Shown here: in pieces, positions 50,201-59,235 of the stretch | How the letters are laid out: every line of letters begins with the position of its first letter | Numbering within the stretch: the stretch's first letter is position 1 | DNA from: Clavelina lepadiformis | Lineage: Eukaryota > Chordata > Ascidiacea > Aplousobranchia > Clavelinidae | Length of the DNA: 64,000 nucleotides | Reading direction: 5' to 3' | Assembly (NCBI RefSeq): GCF_947623445.1 | Contig: NC_135240.1 | Span: 14,942,001-15,006,000, forward strand | Position numbers and translations under genes: made by a program | Notes under the pieces: model-generated | The model's database searches: none | What the model was told of the DNA's origin: nothing | The model's input: only the letters and a program-made list of their open reading frames with translations

Positions 50201-53200
50201 TAATATCACTGACTTGTAACAAGCTCCATGTTATCAGATAAAACAAAAGTACTCCTCAACACTACATCACTACAAAGCCTTCTTTGTGTCATGTTGGGTG
50301 GCACTGGAACGTTTTGTTTTTGAATTGTCTTGCAGATTATACGGGAAAAAAGATGATGACTTGCATATAGGAATAGTTTTAGAGGGAGACTTGGAGCAAT
50401 AAATGTTAAGCAGATGATGGAGCTTATAAAACAGAAACGAGGATAGTCCTGTGTCTGTGAGTTAACACTGTTTTATCATCGCATGAGAAAATGGTAGTTA
50501 ACCCAGTGAGCGATGTTATACGAAGGAGTTGTCTGAAATGGATGGGAAATGTTCTGAGGAAGAGATGTGGAGACTGGGTGAGAAATTGCTTGATATGGAA
50601 GTGGATGGCAACTGCAATACAAGAAGACTAAGTAAGAGATGAATGGATTTAGTTAAGAGAGACATGACTGATTGTGGTTTGTCTCGAGAAAATGCTGATC
50701 ATAGAGGAAATGAAGGAAGCTATCGTGGACAATCACTGGCCAAACCAATATTTATTAATATGACGATGGGGCGCACAAAATGATCTTAAAAAGAATAGAA
50801 TCCGCCTTTAATTTGATTTGAAAGCAAGTGAAATCTTGCTAAAAATTATCCTACTAAATGCATGGACTTGTCAACAAAGGAGACTCAAAGAAGTGAATAT
50901 AACAATGAATTTACAGATTAGCCGCACAGTAATTGTAGTACACATGGTACTGGTCAAATAATTTCTATATGGCTAGAATAAACAGAAGCACCTTTTGTAT
51001 TCGCATGAAATGCTTCAAAAAAAAGATTAGACGAATAGTTTTTTATTCGAATAAGTATCGTACTTAGCAATTGTATCGCATTCACAAATTTTTATCTCCA
51101 AACAATATCAATCCAGTTGAAAGCATGTTGGATGATTCTCTGTTTGTCGTATAAAATTCTGGATTCAATTTTGTTATGTTCATGATAAATTTAGAAAAAA
51201 ATCTGCAGGGTAGTTTGGTAATGCATGTAGGTTATAACTCTATATCAATTGGGATATTTTTTCACACACTTTTGTCTCATCAACGTCTGGGTTTGATTGT
51301 TCGTTTTTTCCAAGGAATGGCACTGCCCCAGAATTCATAAACTCTGCTATCATTTCTGATCACTTAAGCTTCGGTTGCCGAGCTGTTCTACATACATTTC
51401 TTGATGGAAGCATGTTTTATTTTTGGCCCATTTTTTACTAATATGGTGAAAGTTTTACTACCTTCGTAAACTGTTGATGCGTTTGATTTTAATATTAATG
51501 TTAACATTTGTATTTAATTTTTTTTCAAAGACACAGAGGGCATCCTAATGTATTGTAAACAATTTCTTAACTCATAGTCGATCATGCAGTGATGAAAGTA
51601 ACAAAAGTTATATCAAAATATGGTTTCTTGCCAATGTTAAATTTTCTATTTCTTTCACAATAAAATAAACCGAATCATTTAAAGTTTTACGTTACTATAA
51701 TTTTTAGGTATCAATTTTGCTGACATTGTTACGCCTGAGTCCATGCTGCCACTTTTGTCTGATCCTAAGGTAACAAATTTTTAGTCATTGTAATGTTGAT
51801 TAATTATTAAGTTGTTTGTGTAATTATGTTACTTCAAGTTTTTAAACACTAAACCATATGCAATACACAAAAATAACTTCTAAGGATGCTGCGAATATGC
51901 CAATTTATGAACAAGAATGATCAGTGCATGACTTCTTTGTGTTCATTTGAAATTTGTACATGTTGTTTTTTAAGTCTTTAAAATTTCAGTGTTTTAAGCT
52001 GTGGTGTTTTTTCTCACATATTTTGCACTGATTGCATTTAAAATGGTGGTGGGCATAGAACATGTTGTACAAAACTTTTCACAACATGTTTTTGTGTAGG
52101 TTTGCCTATTGGTCTTGGGCCCAAAGTAAATGCACTCACGTGCAAAAGCATCTACAGACGAAATCGGTTAATCGCATGCCACTTAAACACATATATCATT
52201 GCATAGAAAATCTGAAGTTCTAAATCAAATCCTATTTAACGTTATGTAAAAACATCGATTAGTCGCAAAAGGTTTTTGTCTCAGTTGCTGCTTTCATTCG
52301 GTTAATTGTATATTTTCCTTAGCAAAGTGTACCAACGAAACAGAATTGTAGGTCATGTGTTTTTCGACGCAATAACATTTTCAAGCTTGTAACTGTTTTT
52401 TTCCTGCGGAATATCAGACAAAATAATTGCAATGCTCATGGCAAGCCCTGTTTTTGGGCCAGATAGTAGTTTTTAAAGGCTAATAAACAATCGTCTGTTC
52501 ATGGTAAACCTTTTTCCTAGAGCAGATTGCTTAAACGCATATATCGGATAATCGTATAATTACGTTGGACAAAATGGATATGCGAGTAGCCAGTTTCAGC
52601 TGTGTAAAAAAATCATAAAAACTTCTAATATGCATGGAAAATAAATTATAATAATAAACATATTTTTAAAATGGTAATTTCATGACAGCTATAAGAGTGT
52701 TGTGCCTTTGCTGGTTTTTTTTATTAGCAAGTTTGTACCAGCGGCAGAAACTTTGACACTATCACAAACGTTGTAATTGAATCCAACAAAAATTTTTGGT
52801 ATTCACCTATAGGTTCAGGAACGCCTAAAGCCCTTTTTACCTCAAGGTGAAACCTTAAACCAAACAGTTGATGAACTCAGAGGTACACTGCATTCACCAT
52901 TTTTCCACCAAGCAATGGAAGCTTTTGGCTCTGCACTTGCAACTGGTCAGCTGATGTCTGTGCTAGATCAGTTTGGATTGTCCGAAGCTGCAAAAAAAGC
53001 AGCCACAAAAGGCGGTGAGTTATGAAGTTTACTTATCTTTGTTAGTTTTAAAACTAGGCAAGCGTAATGGCACACATTTTTTAACATAATAAAATAACAA
53101 CCAAAACAGTAAACTGATGATTGGGCATCAAGTTTTGGGTGCATGTAACTGCATAAATACTTCTGAATGGGAATAATTGCGCTTGCAAAGTGCCGCTAAT

Positions 53201-56200
53201 TTCTCTAGTATGGTACATATTTCAAGGATTAGGTTACTTTTTGAGCTGGAAAATACATTATGTTAAAAAATAGCAAGGTTTCACTATGAGTGGAATTTGA
53301 GTAATGACAATTTGTCTTTTTGACATTAAGATATAGGACCACTTAATGATAAATAATTAATTAGTATTTTGAATTTATCCACCGCCAGTATCAAACTTGA
53401 GATGGCAACAAAGAAGGAACTTTTACTTTGTATGTAGCAAAGCATGTACCCTATTTTCTTGAATAGAAACCGCGGCTACTAATTTTTATTTTTGAACTTT
53501 TTGTGTGGCTTCTATTCGAGGGCGGCTTCTATTTTTATTACATGAGGTACCGGTAGTGTTGATTAGGTGACAATAAAATTCACGCACTCTCTTATAACAA
53601 AAAGGTTTTATTCTATTACTATCCGATCACTATGTGACAACTGTTGTTTTTCGCATGTGCAAGCTCTCAATGACATCCTTTACATTACTCCGAAGCGATT
53701 TCAGCATTGTCTTCTGCTGCTTCTATGTGAGGGTGGCTTCTGTTCGAGTGCGGCTTCTATTGTTTATTTTTAATCAAATCGTGCGGTTTCTATTCGAGGG
53801 CGGCTTCTATTCAAGGGCGGTTTCTATTCAAGAAAATACAGTATTATGAAAGTGAGAAATAAGTGCCTAACCAAGTTACCCTTCTAATAATGAAGAGTTG
53901 TCAGTTGTCACTACCTAAAAAGTAAAAGCTCCTTCTTTAAAGTTTTTGCCTTTTGGTGCATATGTGGTGCCAAATCCCTTTCTATTTACCCTTGCTTCAG
54001 CAATAAATGCTATAATAGGTGGGTTGGCCTTCTGGTAACACTGTGCATTATGTCAGTATCTATACTAAGCAAAAAAGTTGCAAAATTATTTGGTAGGATG
54101 CGGTCTAATGGCTGAGCCTGGCTTTTCATGGCTAGATAGTTTGTTTATCTGACTCCACTGCAGCGTCTGTGTGCAACTGCTTAATTTCTAGTCAGTCATT
54201 CAGGACATTGATAAGGTTAGAGATCATTGTTGTGGCCAAATTAACTTGAACGATTTCTCATTTAAAAATACAACTACAGTATAACGTCCGCTTAATAGAC
54301 CATCGGTTCATGAAGTAAACTGCTTATTTGAGTAGTTTTGGTTTATATGAAACTAATGATAATTTTTGCGTTGTAAGCTCCCTGCTTATTACATTTGCTA
54401 GTTTCAGACCATGATTACTAGAGCTTTATTTCCTTTTTTATTGTTTTTGATGAGTTTCACCAGACTTTACATTTCAGGACAACAAGGTTTTTGCGAAATA
54501 TAAACCTATGTTAGACACTCACAACCTATTACTTCAAATGTTTAAAATAAACTTGGGGGCAAGTCCCAAAAAAAAATTGTAAAGACAAGGCACTGAGGTG
54601 CAATATTTCTGTGGTACACATGTGTACCACTGGTCCTCAAAGGGTAAGGGTAACATCCAACATCGTCACAGTACAATAAAATTTGTTCTCAATTGGGGAA
54701 AATATATTTTTGGAAATATCTTAAAAATCATTAACATTAGACAAAAAAAGCACCGAATTCAGCATCAGCGACCCCAAAGACATAAAAACACAAAAAATTT
54801 GTTTTTGGTTTTTCCATCTTATTTTCTTGCGATCGTTTTGGTAGCTGAGCTTAAAAAAATAGTTCAAAATAATAAAAAATTGTTGCTGTAATTTGCATAG
54901 TTGTTGGTCTCAGTTTGAAATGGAGGAGGAAATATGGCGGTATCTTAATACTTGAGTCTTTTACCCGGAACTTTTCATTCGCATTCCTTAAAGATATTCA
55001 CAGCATTTGTTTCATCCAAGTTTTATTTTCTTTTTTTCCCAGATAATTTTACCATATATGTTTCAGATTGTATCCAGTCGTGGTTTGAACTTGTTTCTGC
55101 AGTGTGGTAATATTAGCTATCGTATCCTTTCTCATGCACTTTTTTTTTGTATGTGAATTTTTCATGTAAGGTCTTCATACTCTGCTCGTGGCTTGAGGGG
55201 ACATTACTGTTTTTGATTTTAGTGGTTTTTTTGTTCTACTTTGTATGCATAGGCTATCACTTGTAGTAGCCTACATTTTTAAACGATTTTATTGTCTTTG
55301 TATTGCACTGTAGTAGCGGATTAAAAAAAATTGCAATGCCGGTTCATTTGCGGCCCATTTACTTGACTTCACCTGTAATGACATGCATATCCAGTGACAC
55401 TTTTTCAGAGGCCCATTCAGGTGTCACTATAGGCGATTTCTATTGTATATCAATTGTTCCCAACGTTGGGTTCAGATGGCCTGTGAATGTTATGATAAAC
55501 TCCAATTATTTATTTATTCAAATAGTTTAGACAGTTATTATAATTAAAATGTTTGATATTTAATTATGATGTTCGATTAGTTAAATAGGCCTGTTCCCTG
55601 TTGCAAGCCTAAAAAAATTATCATAGAGTACGAAACAATTTGTTGACCAAAGTAAATGGTGATTATAACAATGACATTACAGTACATATCCATCCGTATT
55701 ATCCTGTACAAAATCCAATATGTATTTAAAACGCAAAAAAAGATTTTGCGCAGGAGAAGTAGCTCATGTCTCATGACAGACTGATAGTAGACCTTTAAAG
55801 AACCATATTAATAATTTGGGGGAACACTTACTGTAGTATAGAAGTGAATCTATAGCATATTACGACCAGCAAAGATTGTAAAGTTAATTATTCTATTGAT
55901 TGTTTTTCATGGGGGAATCGCAGATTTAAAATTATTTTATGGGGCCCGTGTTCAGAAAAAGTTGGGAACCACTTTTCTATATCCTTGTGTAGTATAGGCT
56001 TTAAAGGTTATAGATTAGAAGCATCGTCTGCCATCTTCAGATGGGATTATATAATTAGTTTTTAGAAAGTAACCATTACTAATTGTTAAGTAATTATTAG
56101 TTTTATCAACAAGCGAGAACATGTACGTTGCATAGGGAAGGCGGCTTTTGCAGAGAAAAGTTGAATGTTGTATCCATGTTTACGTTATAAAGGTGTTCGC

Positions 56201-56543
56201 TGTGACCGAAGTCAAAAAGGTATAATACATTGGAGGTGTAAATGTTATAAACTGGGTTCGTAGTAACAAGGCTCGACTGTAGTCTCTTTTCTTGTGTAGC
56301 ATTTATTTTGGGAAGGCCCCTACAGTTCCTTATGAAAAGTTTCGATACTTTAAGCTCAATTTAGTATTGCTTTCTTAATGAAGTTGCGGCGTATGCACGG
56401 TTGCACACCTTTACAGCTCCGTGTAAATATCGGTCGAGCATTCAAATTTATCATGTTTTTTAGATGTGGAAGCATTTGCAAAAGCTCTGGAAGAAGACAA
56501 CCGAAAGTCAAACACTAGCAACGACAACCAGTCATCAAACTAA
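29217..56543 (+). CDS. ADRM1: Proteasomal ubiquitin receptor ADRM1 (Rpn13)
   Basis: Ten coding exons: 29217-29294, 35625-35754, 36167-36264, 39647-39781, 45113-45194, 48318-48423, 48810-48901, 51708-51769, 52813-53014, 56464-56543. Phases agree throughout and give 354 codons. The Pru domain covers about residues 12-115 ([65 protein letters not shown]). It binds ubiquitin and docks on Rpn2 in the 19S regulatory particle. A Ser-rich linker follows, then the DEUBAD domain, about 211-335 ([55 protein letters not shown]), which recruits and activates UCH37. The exon 5 donor could also be 4 bases earlier in a different frame-compatible form; I chose tcag|gtgtgt. Human ADRM1 is 407 residues; the linker and acidic tail are shorter here. 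Introns total 26 kb and hold most of the transposons listed. Confidence 0.96.
29725..31488 (-). mobile_element. DNA transposon of unassigned family with subterminal repeat arrays
   Basis: Both ends carry CAGGGCTGGGGAGCC in inverted orientation (29725-29739 and 31474-31488). Inside each end are clustered GGAGCYGGAGC/GCTCCRGCTCC words, at about 29756-29855 on the left and 31345-31470 on the right, in opposing orientation overall. Flanks aaagagtc and taaaagac match at 5 of 8 positions, so a duplication is only suggested. The interior holds a minus-strand transposase-like gene (30178-31225). It sits in ADRM1 intron 1, antisense to the gene. Confidence 0.75.
30178..31225 (-). pseudogene. Transposase-like protein with CGD and EHGERxHQD motifs, broken
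   Basis: Motifs in order on the minus strand: [100 protein letters not shown]-like [36 protein letters not shown] and [16 protein letters not shown]. Small frameshifts occur near 30805 and 30550. A TGA at 30286-30288 sits where the sister copy has Arg, after which YKGRW and a basic tail continue to a stop at 30180-30178. The conserved Asp in FIDSS, Asp in CGD and Glu in HGER could form a DDE catalytic triad; this is inference from spacing and conservation only. The upstream part of the family's usual protein is not present. Confidence 0.8.
31543..31606. repeat. Fragment of the CAGTGGTTCTCAACC hAT MITE family
   Basis: ggtgccgcagact, ggtgccgcaagcc and aaaaaggttgagaaccactg match the right half of the MITE at 11409-11587. 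The left end is missing. Confidence 0.75.
31835..32315. repeat. Probable MITE rich in CCGATAT/ATCGGT words
   Basis: tagggatagaccgatatttc at the left and taatcggtattggccctga at the right have the look of a known type of non-autonomous element, with further gccgatatcag and ggttatcggtttg between. Exact ends and duplication not resolved. Confidence 0.4.
33315..33604. mobile_element. hAT MITE, 290 bp
   Basis: Ends CGGGCGTGTTCAAATG and (complement) CAGGGGTGTTCAAATG, with perfect 8-bp duplications gtgtataa at 33307-33314 and 33605-33612. Interior has ggatcc-type words (gatccggatccggatc). In ADRM1 intron 1. Confidence 0.88.
33641..34506 (-). mobile_element. pogo/Tigger-type element, 866 bp
   Basis: Ends CAGTCGAATCCGGTTAATTG and (complement) CAGTCGAATCCAGTTAATTG, flanked by TA at 33639-33640 and 34507-34508. 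Inside, the minus strand keeps the C-terminus of a Tigger-like transposase. It starts 29 bp after the second duplication of the neighbouring hAT MITE. Confidence 0.88.
33846..34110 (-). pseudogene. Tigger-like transposase C-terminus
   Basis: Open for about 85 codons to a TAA at 33848-33846. It has an acidic stretch ([18 protein letters not shown]), [10 protein letters not shown], and ends [13 protein letters not shown], like the KQTxIxxFF tails of pogo/Tigger transposases. The DDD catalytic core is absent, so this is an internal-deletion derivative. Confidence 0.65.
34780..35225. repeat. AT-rich dispersed repeat, copy A (copy B near 46150-46395)
   Basis: The run tcttagaaaaatcaattact followed by taatc(a/g)aataatgc is shared nearly exactly with 46228-46268. 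Flanking tatttgtccaraayrcaa and gtaatcgcc words are shared too. Many attgattggttattcga-like units. Family unknown. Confidence 0.65.
37317..37640. mobile_element. hAT MITE, 324 bp
   Basis: Ends CAGGGGTTCCCAACCGGTGG and (complement) CAAGGGTTCCCAACCTTTTT, with perfect 8-bp duplications tactagag at 37309-37316 and 37641-37648. Inside, ggtggtacgcg and gtggtacgag recur near the ends. In ADRM1 intron 3. Confidence 0.92.
37693..38797. repeat. Inverted repeat pair, arms about 105 bp
   Basis: 37693-37800 is matched in reverse complement by 38693-38797, including ccaaattaaa(t/t)(t/a)caggcact, acagtttgcatcctattt and gtatctatctt. About 890 bp lie between. Either a foldback element or two opposite copies of one repeat. 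Copy B of the dispersed repeat of 12500-12605 lies between the arms. Confidence 0.75.
38090..38190. repeat. Dispersed repeat, copy B
   Basis: Matches 12500-12605 in the same orientation (gcaagtccaaaaaca, actggagaaaggattt). Confidence 0.65.
39954..40060. repeat. Orphan hAT-type left end
   Basis: cagtggttaccaaccttttt followed by ctgctcaaggaccacc is a typical hAT MITE terminus. I could not find its right end or its duplication (expected ttctggac). Confidence 0.5.
40611..41018 (-). pseudogene. hAT transposase N-terminus, GTF2IRD2/ZBED-like
   Basis: A start at 41018 gives MTNKK and then TGA. After this the frame continues [20 protein letters not shown], with Cx2C (CLIC), KRHHVSRH as the His pair of a BED finger, then [13 protein letters not shown] and the conserved [20 protein letters not shown] of GTF2IRD2/Charlie-type hAT proteins. 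It ends at 40611. No catalytic domain remains. Confidence 0.75.
40611..41226 (-). mobile_element. hAT remnant with BED finger, 5' end at 41226
   Basis: The complement of the terminus at 41226 begins CAGGGGTGCACAACTG and is followed outside by cactagag (41227-41234). A BED-finger gene reads inward. The distal end is missing or too diverged to identify. Confidence 0.65.
41303..42686 (-). mobile_element. hAT element, internally deleted, 1384 bp
   Basis: Ends CAGTGGTTCCAAACACG and (complement) CCGTGGTTCCCAACGCA, flanked by perfect 8-bp duplications ctctatag at 41295-41302 and 42687-42694. gcgacccat words occur inside both ends. It holds both ends of a BED-hAT transposase gene. In ADRM1 intron 4, antisense. 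Confidence 0.92.
41539..42188 (-). pseudogene. BED-hAT transposase, N- and C-terminal pieces only
   Basis: From 42188: [20 protein letters not shown], then Cx2C (CVVCLKVL), an in-frame TGA after NKLE, and HLEKNHP completing the finger, with [11 protein letters not shown]. The C-terminal piece (41799-41539) carries [20 protein letters not shown] and [19 protein letters not shown], the hAT dimerisation domain of the ZBED5/FAM200 type. The central catalytic region is missing. Confidence 0.85.
42790..42835. repeat. Orphan hAT-type right end
   Basis: gcggaccacgggttggacac followed by ccctg ends at 42835 and is followed by ctctaaac, which has the expected TA-centred form. Left end not found. Confidence 0.55.
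42840..45112. other. ADRM1 intron 4 remainder, nothing firm
   Basis: A minus-strand frame 43488-43201 (basic, [20 protein letters not shown]) has no recognised family. aaaaaatttggcttatacgc near 44021 matches ctgtataagccgaatttttt near 38247 in reverse complement, so another dispersed element is likely. Confidence 0.4.
45205..45345. repeat. Tc1/mariner-type MITE end
   Basis: tacagtgaaacctgtttaat and agagcattggtttatacaga, with aattctccgcttattagagc farther in, have the form of pogo/mariner non-autonomous ends. A related sequence is tacagtataacgtccgctta near 54277. Boundaries not fixed. Confidence 0.45.
46150..46395. repeat. AT-rich dispersed repeat, copy B
   Basis: Matches 34970-35225 (see that entry) in the same orientation. 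Confidence 0.6.
46478..48131 (+). mobile_element. piggyBac element, internally deleted, 1654 bp
   Basis: Ends CACTAGAACGACGAAGG and (complement) CACTAGAACGACGGAAG, flanked by TTAA at 46474-46477 and 48132-48135, the invariable piggyBac target. Subterminal repeats gaaggtgtcgaaatcgacac (46490) and gaaggtgtagaaatcgacac (46669) face gtcaaaatcaacac-like words (complement) near the right end. It sits in ADRM1 intron 5 in the gene's orientation. Confidence 0.93.
47122..47940 (+). pseudogene. piggyBac transposase remnant
   Basis: A start at 47122 gives [20 protein letters not shown] and an acidic N-terminus, then a stop. Later pieces in shifting frames match the end of the catalytic domain: [30 protein letters not shown], then [31 protein letters not shown] and [16 protein letters not shown]. 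They are followed by the zinc-binding C-terminal tail ([18 protein letters not shown]). The central part with the first catalytic aspartates is deleted. Confidence 0.85.
48902..50450. other. ADRM1 intron 7, mostly unassigned
   Basis: 49560-49860 has several near-open stretches (a [24 protein letters not shown] run) that look like a decayed element gene, but I cannot name it. Confidence 0.35.
50470..50745 (+). pseudogene. LINE reverse transcriptase 3' tail (second family)
   Basis: Reads [15 protein letters not shown], then [12 protein letters not shown], and after stops a [15 protein letters not shown] line. This matches the RRxLRWxGHVxRM...GRPxxRWxDxVxxDL..LGLxxxxA tail of RTE/R2-like non-LTR retrotransposons. 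Frames are broken. In ADRM1 intron 7. Confidence 0.7.
52135..52570. repeat. Possible pogo/mariner-type remnant
   Basis: gaaatcggttaatcgcatgc near 52159 faces cgcatatatcggataatcgt near 52536 in rough inverted orientation, as in the Tigger element at 33641-34506. Too decayed for exact ends. Confidence 0.35.
53449..53841. mobile_element. Mariner-type MITE with GAATAGAAACCGC ends, 393 bp
   Basis: Ends CCCTATTTTCTTGAATAGAA and (complement) CTGTATTTTCTTGAATAGAA, both continuing ACCGC, flanked by TA at 53447-53448 and 53842-53843. Inside, repeated ttctattcgagggcggc units occur at both ends. In ADRM1 intron 9. Confidence 0.85.
54611..54630. repeat. Perfect 20-bp palindrome
   Basis: gtggtacaca followed directly by its complement tgtgtaccac. 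No flanking element recognised. Confidence 0.9.
55935..55978. repeat. Orphan hAT-type right end
   Basis: ggggcccgtgttcagaaaaa and gttgggaaccact resemble the right ends at 37640 and 42686. No left end paired. Confidence 0.4.
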
Positions 56544-56830
56544 AATTGAAAAGAAGTTAATTATTGTCAGATCATTTAGGCGTTATCTTTTATTGATTTA
56601 AAATTAGTGACATTTGAACACTTTCACCAATTACTGTCAGCTGGAACTTCATGTTATGTGGGAGGTGATATATTATTTGACAACATGAGTCGCATATCGT
56701 GTATAGATTGGTAGTGTCATAAAACTATACTGGTAAAGGCTCGTAAACTTTGCAAGTTTTGTGATATTAACTGATACTGTATTGTTATTTACAAATTTGT
56801 TTTATAAGTGAATATACCCACATTTCTGAC

Positions 56831-56836
56831 AATAAA
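56831..56836 (+). promoter_or_regulatory. Poly(A) signal, ADRM1
   Basis: AATAAA 288 bp after the ADRM1 stop at 56541-56543. Confidence 0.6.
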
Positions 56837-57139
56837 TTCTGCATTAAGAATGAAATGTTAGTTTTTTTTTGTGCTGTCGGCAGCTATAGTTTAAGGTTAA
56901 AGAGATTTAAAGGTTATTTTCTTGCAAAATTTGGTTGCGTTGAAAAAGTAAGAATATGTTTTCAACCACGTCTTTTTACTTGAAATGGCCACGCTTCGGC
57001 TGGATTAGATAACACAATATCAGAGATGGGCACGAGCTGTATTTGATTACTATCTGATCATCGCTTTTTTTGCACAAACAACACAATGAAATTTTTTTTG
57101 ACTGCTTTGAGATTAATTTTATGCTGTGAATAAACAAAG

Positions 57140-57297
57140 TGTAACAGATGTATTAAGAAGCTTATTAAGCTACGTATTATTCCAGATTATCTGTTTCAGT
57201 CGTGTATTCTCTTTTCGCTTTCATATTAAATAACTTGTTAAAAGCTTCAAAGTCTGAGTCACTCCGAGCAGAACACATTACATGGTGTAAGAAGTGG
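57140..57297 (+). mobile_element. Ty3/gypsy LTR remnant and primer-binding site
   Basis: A TG...CA segment (tgtaacagatg... to ...ttaca) ends at 57282 and is followed at once by tggtgtaagaagtgg. This resembles the TGGTGTCAGAAGTGG primer-binding site common in animal gypsy elements. Gag begins 26 bases later. No second LTR in the window, and the left LTR boundary is uncertain. Confidence 0.55.
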
Positions 57298-57308
57298 AAT
57301 TCAGAAAC

Positions 57309-57929
57309 ATGGCACTCAGCTTTAGACCACCAGATCCCATGCAGATTGTCAACTGGTAAATGATCTTTTCCACATATTTGAAGCGGTTAAACTTGGCAAA
57401 AAGCCTGAAAAACACAAGTTACAATACTGTTGAATCGTGCTGGTTCGCCGACACATAATATTCAAGCATTTTACATTTTCTGGTGGAGAAGAAAATCAAG
57501 ATGATTACAAGACCGTATTAAAGAAATTCCGTGAGTACTGTTGGCCAAGATAGAATCCGATTTTCAATACATAAGTTTTGGCAACGTGTCCGACAGGCAG
57601 GTGAAATTTTTTTGACAATTGGGTAACGGATTAAAGACAATTCCTTGATGGTTGTGATTACACCGATCCAGATAGATATCTGCGTGGTAAAGTTGTAATT
57701 GACATCCATGACCCGCAGGTTAGAGAAAACTGATACAACATACTGATTTAATTAGCTAAAGCCTTAGATATCTGTCGTGCAGCAGAAGCAAGCAAAGCCC
57801 AACTTATGGAAATGAATGATACCAGCACTTACCAGATCAATAGCAGCAAGCGCACAAGTCATTATGCGAGACCTCTTTCTACGCGTTCCATTCTACTGAA
57901 TTGCAGGTATTGGGTCACACAACATGAGC
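57309..57929 (+). pseudogene. Ty3/gypsy Gag, decayed
   Basis: Starts MALSFRPPDPMQIVNW. Pieces in shifting frames read FTFSGGEENQDDYKTVLKKF, REYCWPR, then QAGE, FLDGCDYTDPDRYLRGKVVI and DIHDPQVREN. After a stop comes KALDICRAAEASKAQLMEMN, the typical end of the gypsy capsid region. NCRY followed by TQHEP near 57905 looks like a degenerate zinc knuckle, and the coding sequence is split there by a hAT element at 57938. Confidence 0.75.
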
Positions 57930-57937
57930 CCAGGGTG

Positions 57938-59089
57938 CAGTGTTGTAATGACTCGAGTCACGTTTTTAAATTACTTGACTTGAAACGACTTGACTTGACT
58001 CTAGTCTAGTCAGTCGGAAAGGGGATCACGTGAAATGACCGTGAACAAATTCACCGGCGACAACTGGTAGTGGTCAACTGACCGGCAACAAATTGGCCGG
58101 CGATCAAATTAACCGGCGACAAATAGGCCGTCAAAAGGTCAAAATTCTAATTCACTATCTAGTCGCGCATCAGCTTTTATCCCAGCCAATTTAGTATGTG
58201 TATTGCAGTCAAGGTTGCCACTCGTAGGGTTTCTTGGCCCCTTGTAGGGTGTAGGGCCTCCTGCCAAAAGGAGAAAATACAAGGATCTGGATGCGCGACT
58301 TCAAACCATCGTTGAAGATTTTGCAAACCGTGACATATTAGATTTTCTCAGAGGCATCGCCCACAACCTACAATTTGCGCAATAAACTTCCTTATTTGTC
58401 AAATAACAGTTTGTGTAAATTTTAGTGCCCTTATTATGTAGTGTCATATGTGTTTTGCAGTGAACTTCTTTTAATGTTGTTACTCGTATTTCCAGAAATA
58501 TTTCTGTTTATTTCAATAAATGTTTCAATGTGTATTGAAATAAAAAAAAAATTTTGTTAAAAACAAAGGAAATAGTTACAAACAAATATTTACTTTACAT
58601 ATCATATACTACCATCAACTTAAACACAATAATTCAGCACTTGCACGGTCAATTTACCTCCCGGTCAATTTTCATTCCGGTAAGTCTGTTCCCGGTTAGT
58701 TTGTTCGCGGTCAATTTACATCACGGTCAGTTTGTTCGCGGTCAATTTACGTCACGTTCAGTTGTCCCCGGTGAGTTTGTTCGCGGTCATTTTACCGCGG
58801 TCATATGTCATGGAACCGTCGGAAAGTAACTTGACACATCACACAAGTCATTAAATCTTAGTTGTTAATTTATTGATTAACTGAATTACAGACATTTGAT
58901 TTCGTTGCAAACGATCGGTTAGCCAATGGCATCACTTGATTCGACTTGCATTATATTTTAACTTAACTTGAACCAATTAGTAATTTGACTCGACTTGACT
59001 TGAGTCAACTTCCCAAATAACTTTGACTTAAGTCAACTTCCCAAATAACTTGACTCAAGTCTTAAAAAAATGACTTCGTTACAGTACTG
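57938..59089. mobile_element. hAT-type non-autonomous element with ACTTGACTTGA repeats
   Basis: Ends CAGTGTTGTAATGACTCGAG and (complement) CAGTACTGTAACGAAGTCAT, flanked by perfect 8-bp duplications ccagggtg at 57930-57937 and 59090-59097. Subterminal arrays of ttgacttga/ctcgacttg words occur on both sides. Contains a second, nested element. Confidence 0.88.
58021..58817. mobile_element. Nested element with GACCG subterminal arrays
   Basis: Ends GGGGATCACGTGAAATGACC and (complement) GGTTCCATGACATATGACCG, flanked by gtcggaaa at 58013-58020 and 58818-58825. One more matching base makes an 8- or 9-bp duplication. The left side repeats ccggcgacaa, the right side gcggtcaattt and ggtcagtttgttc. No transposase recognised, and the superfamily is uncertain; a 9-bp duplication would suit Mutator-like elements. 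Confidence 0.75.
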
Positions 59090-59235
59090 CCAGGGTGTTG
59101 TTGGGATGGTGGGCTAAGGAATGATGTTTTGCGTTGACATAAAACCAAAAGCTTTAACGGTTCGTTTACAACTCCTTTTGTCTATTTACTTTTTGACTCC
59201 GTTGTTAATAGCTACCTTTTCTTGTTTCTTTAAGT

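Noticed and set aside
55303..55530. 75-codon frame in ADRM1 intron 9
   Set aside because: No recognisable domain, and no phase match to ADRM1 exons 9 and 10, which join directly.
58554..58829. Repetitive 91-codon frame (GQFTSRS repeats)
   Set aside because: Translation of the GCGGTCAATTT arrays of the nested element, not a gene.
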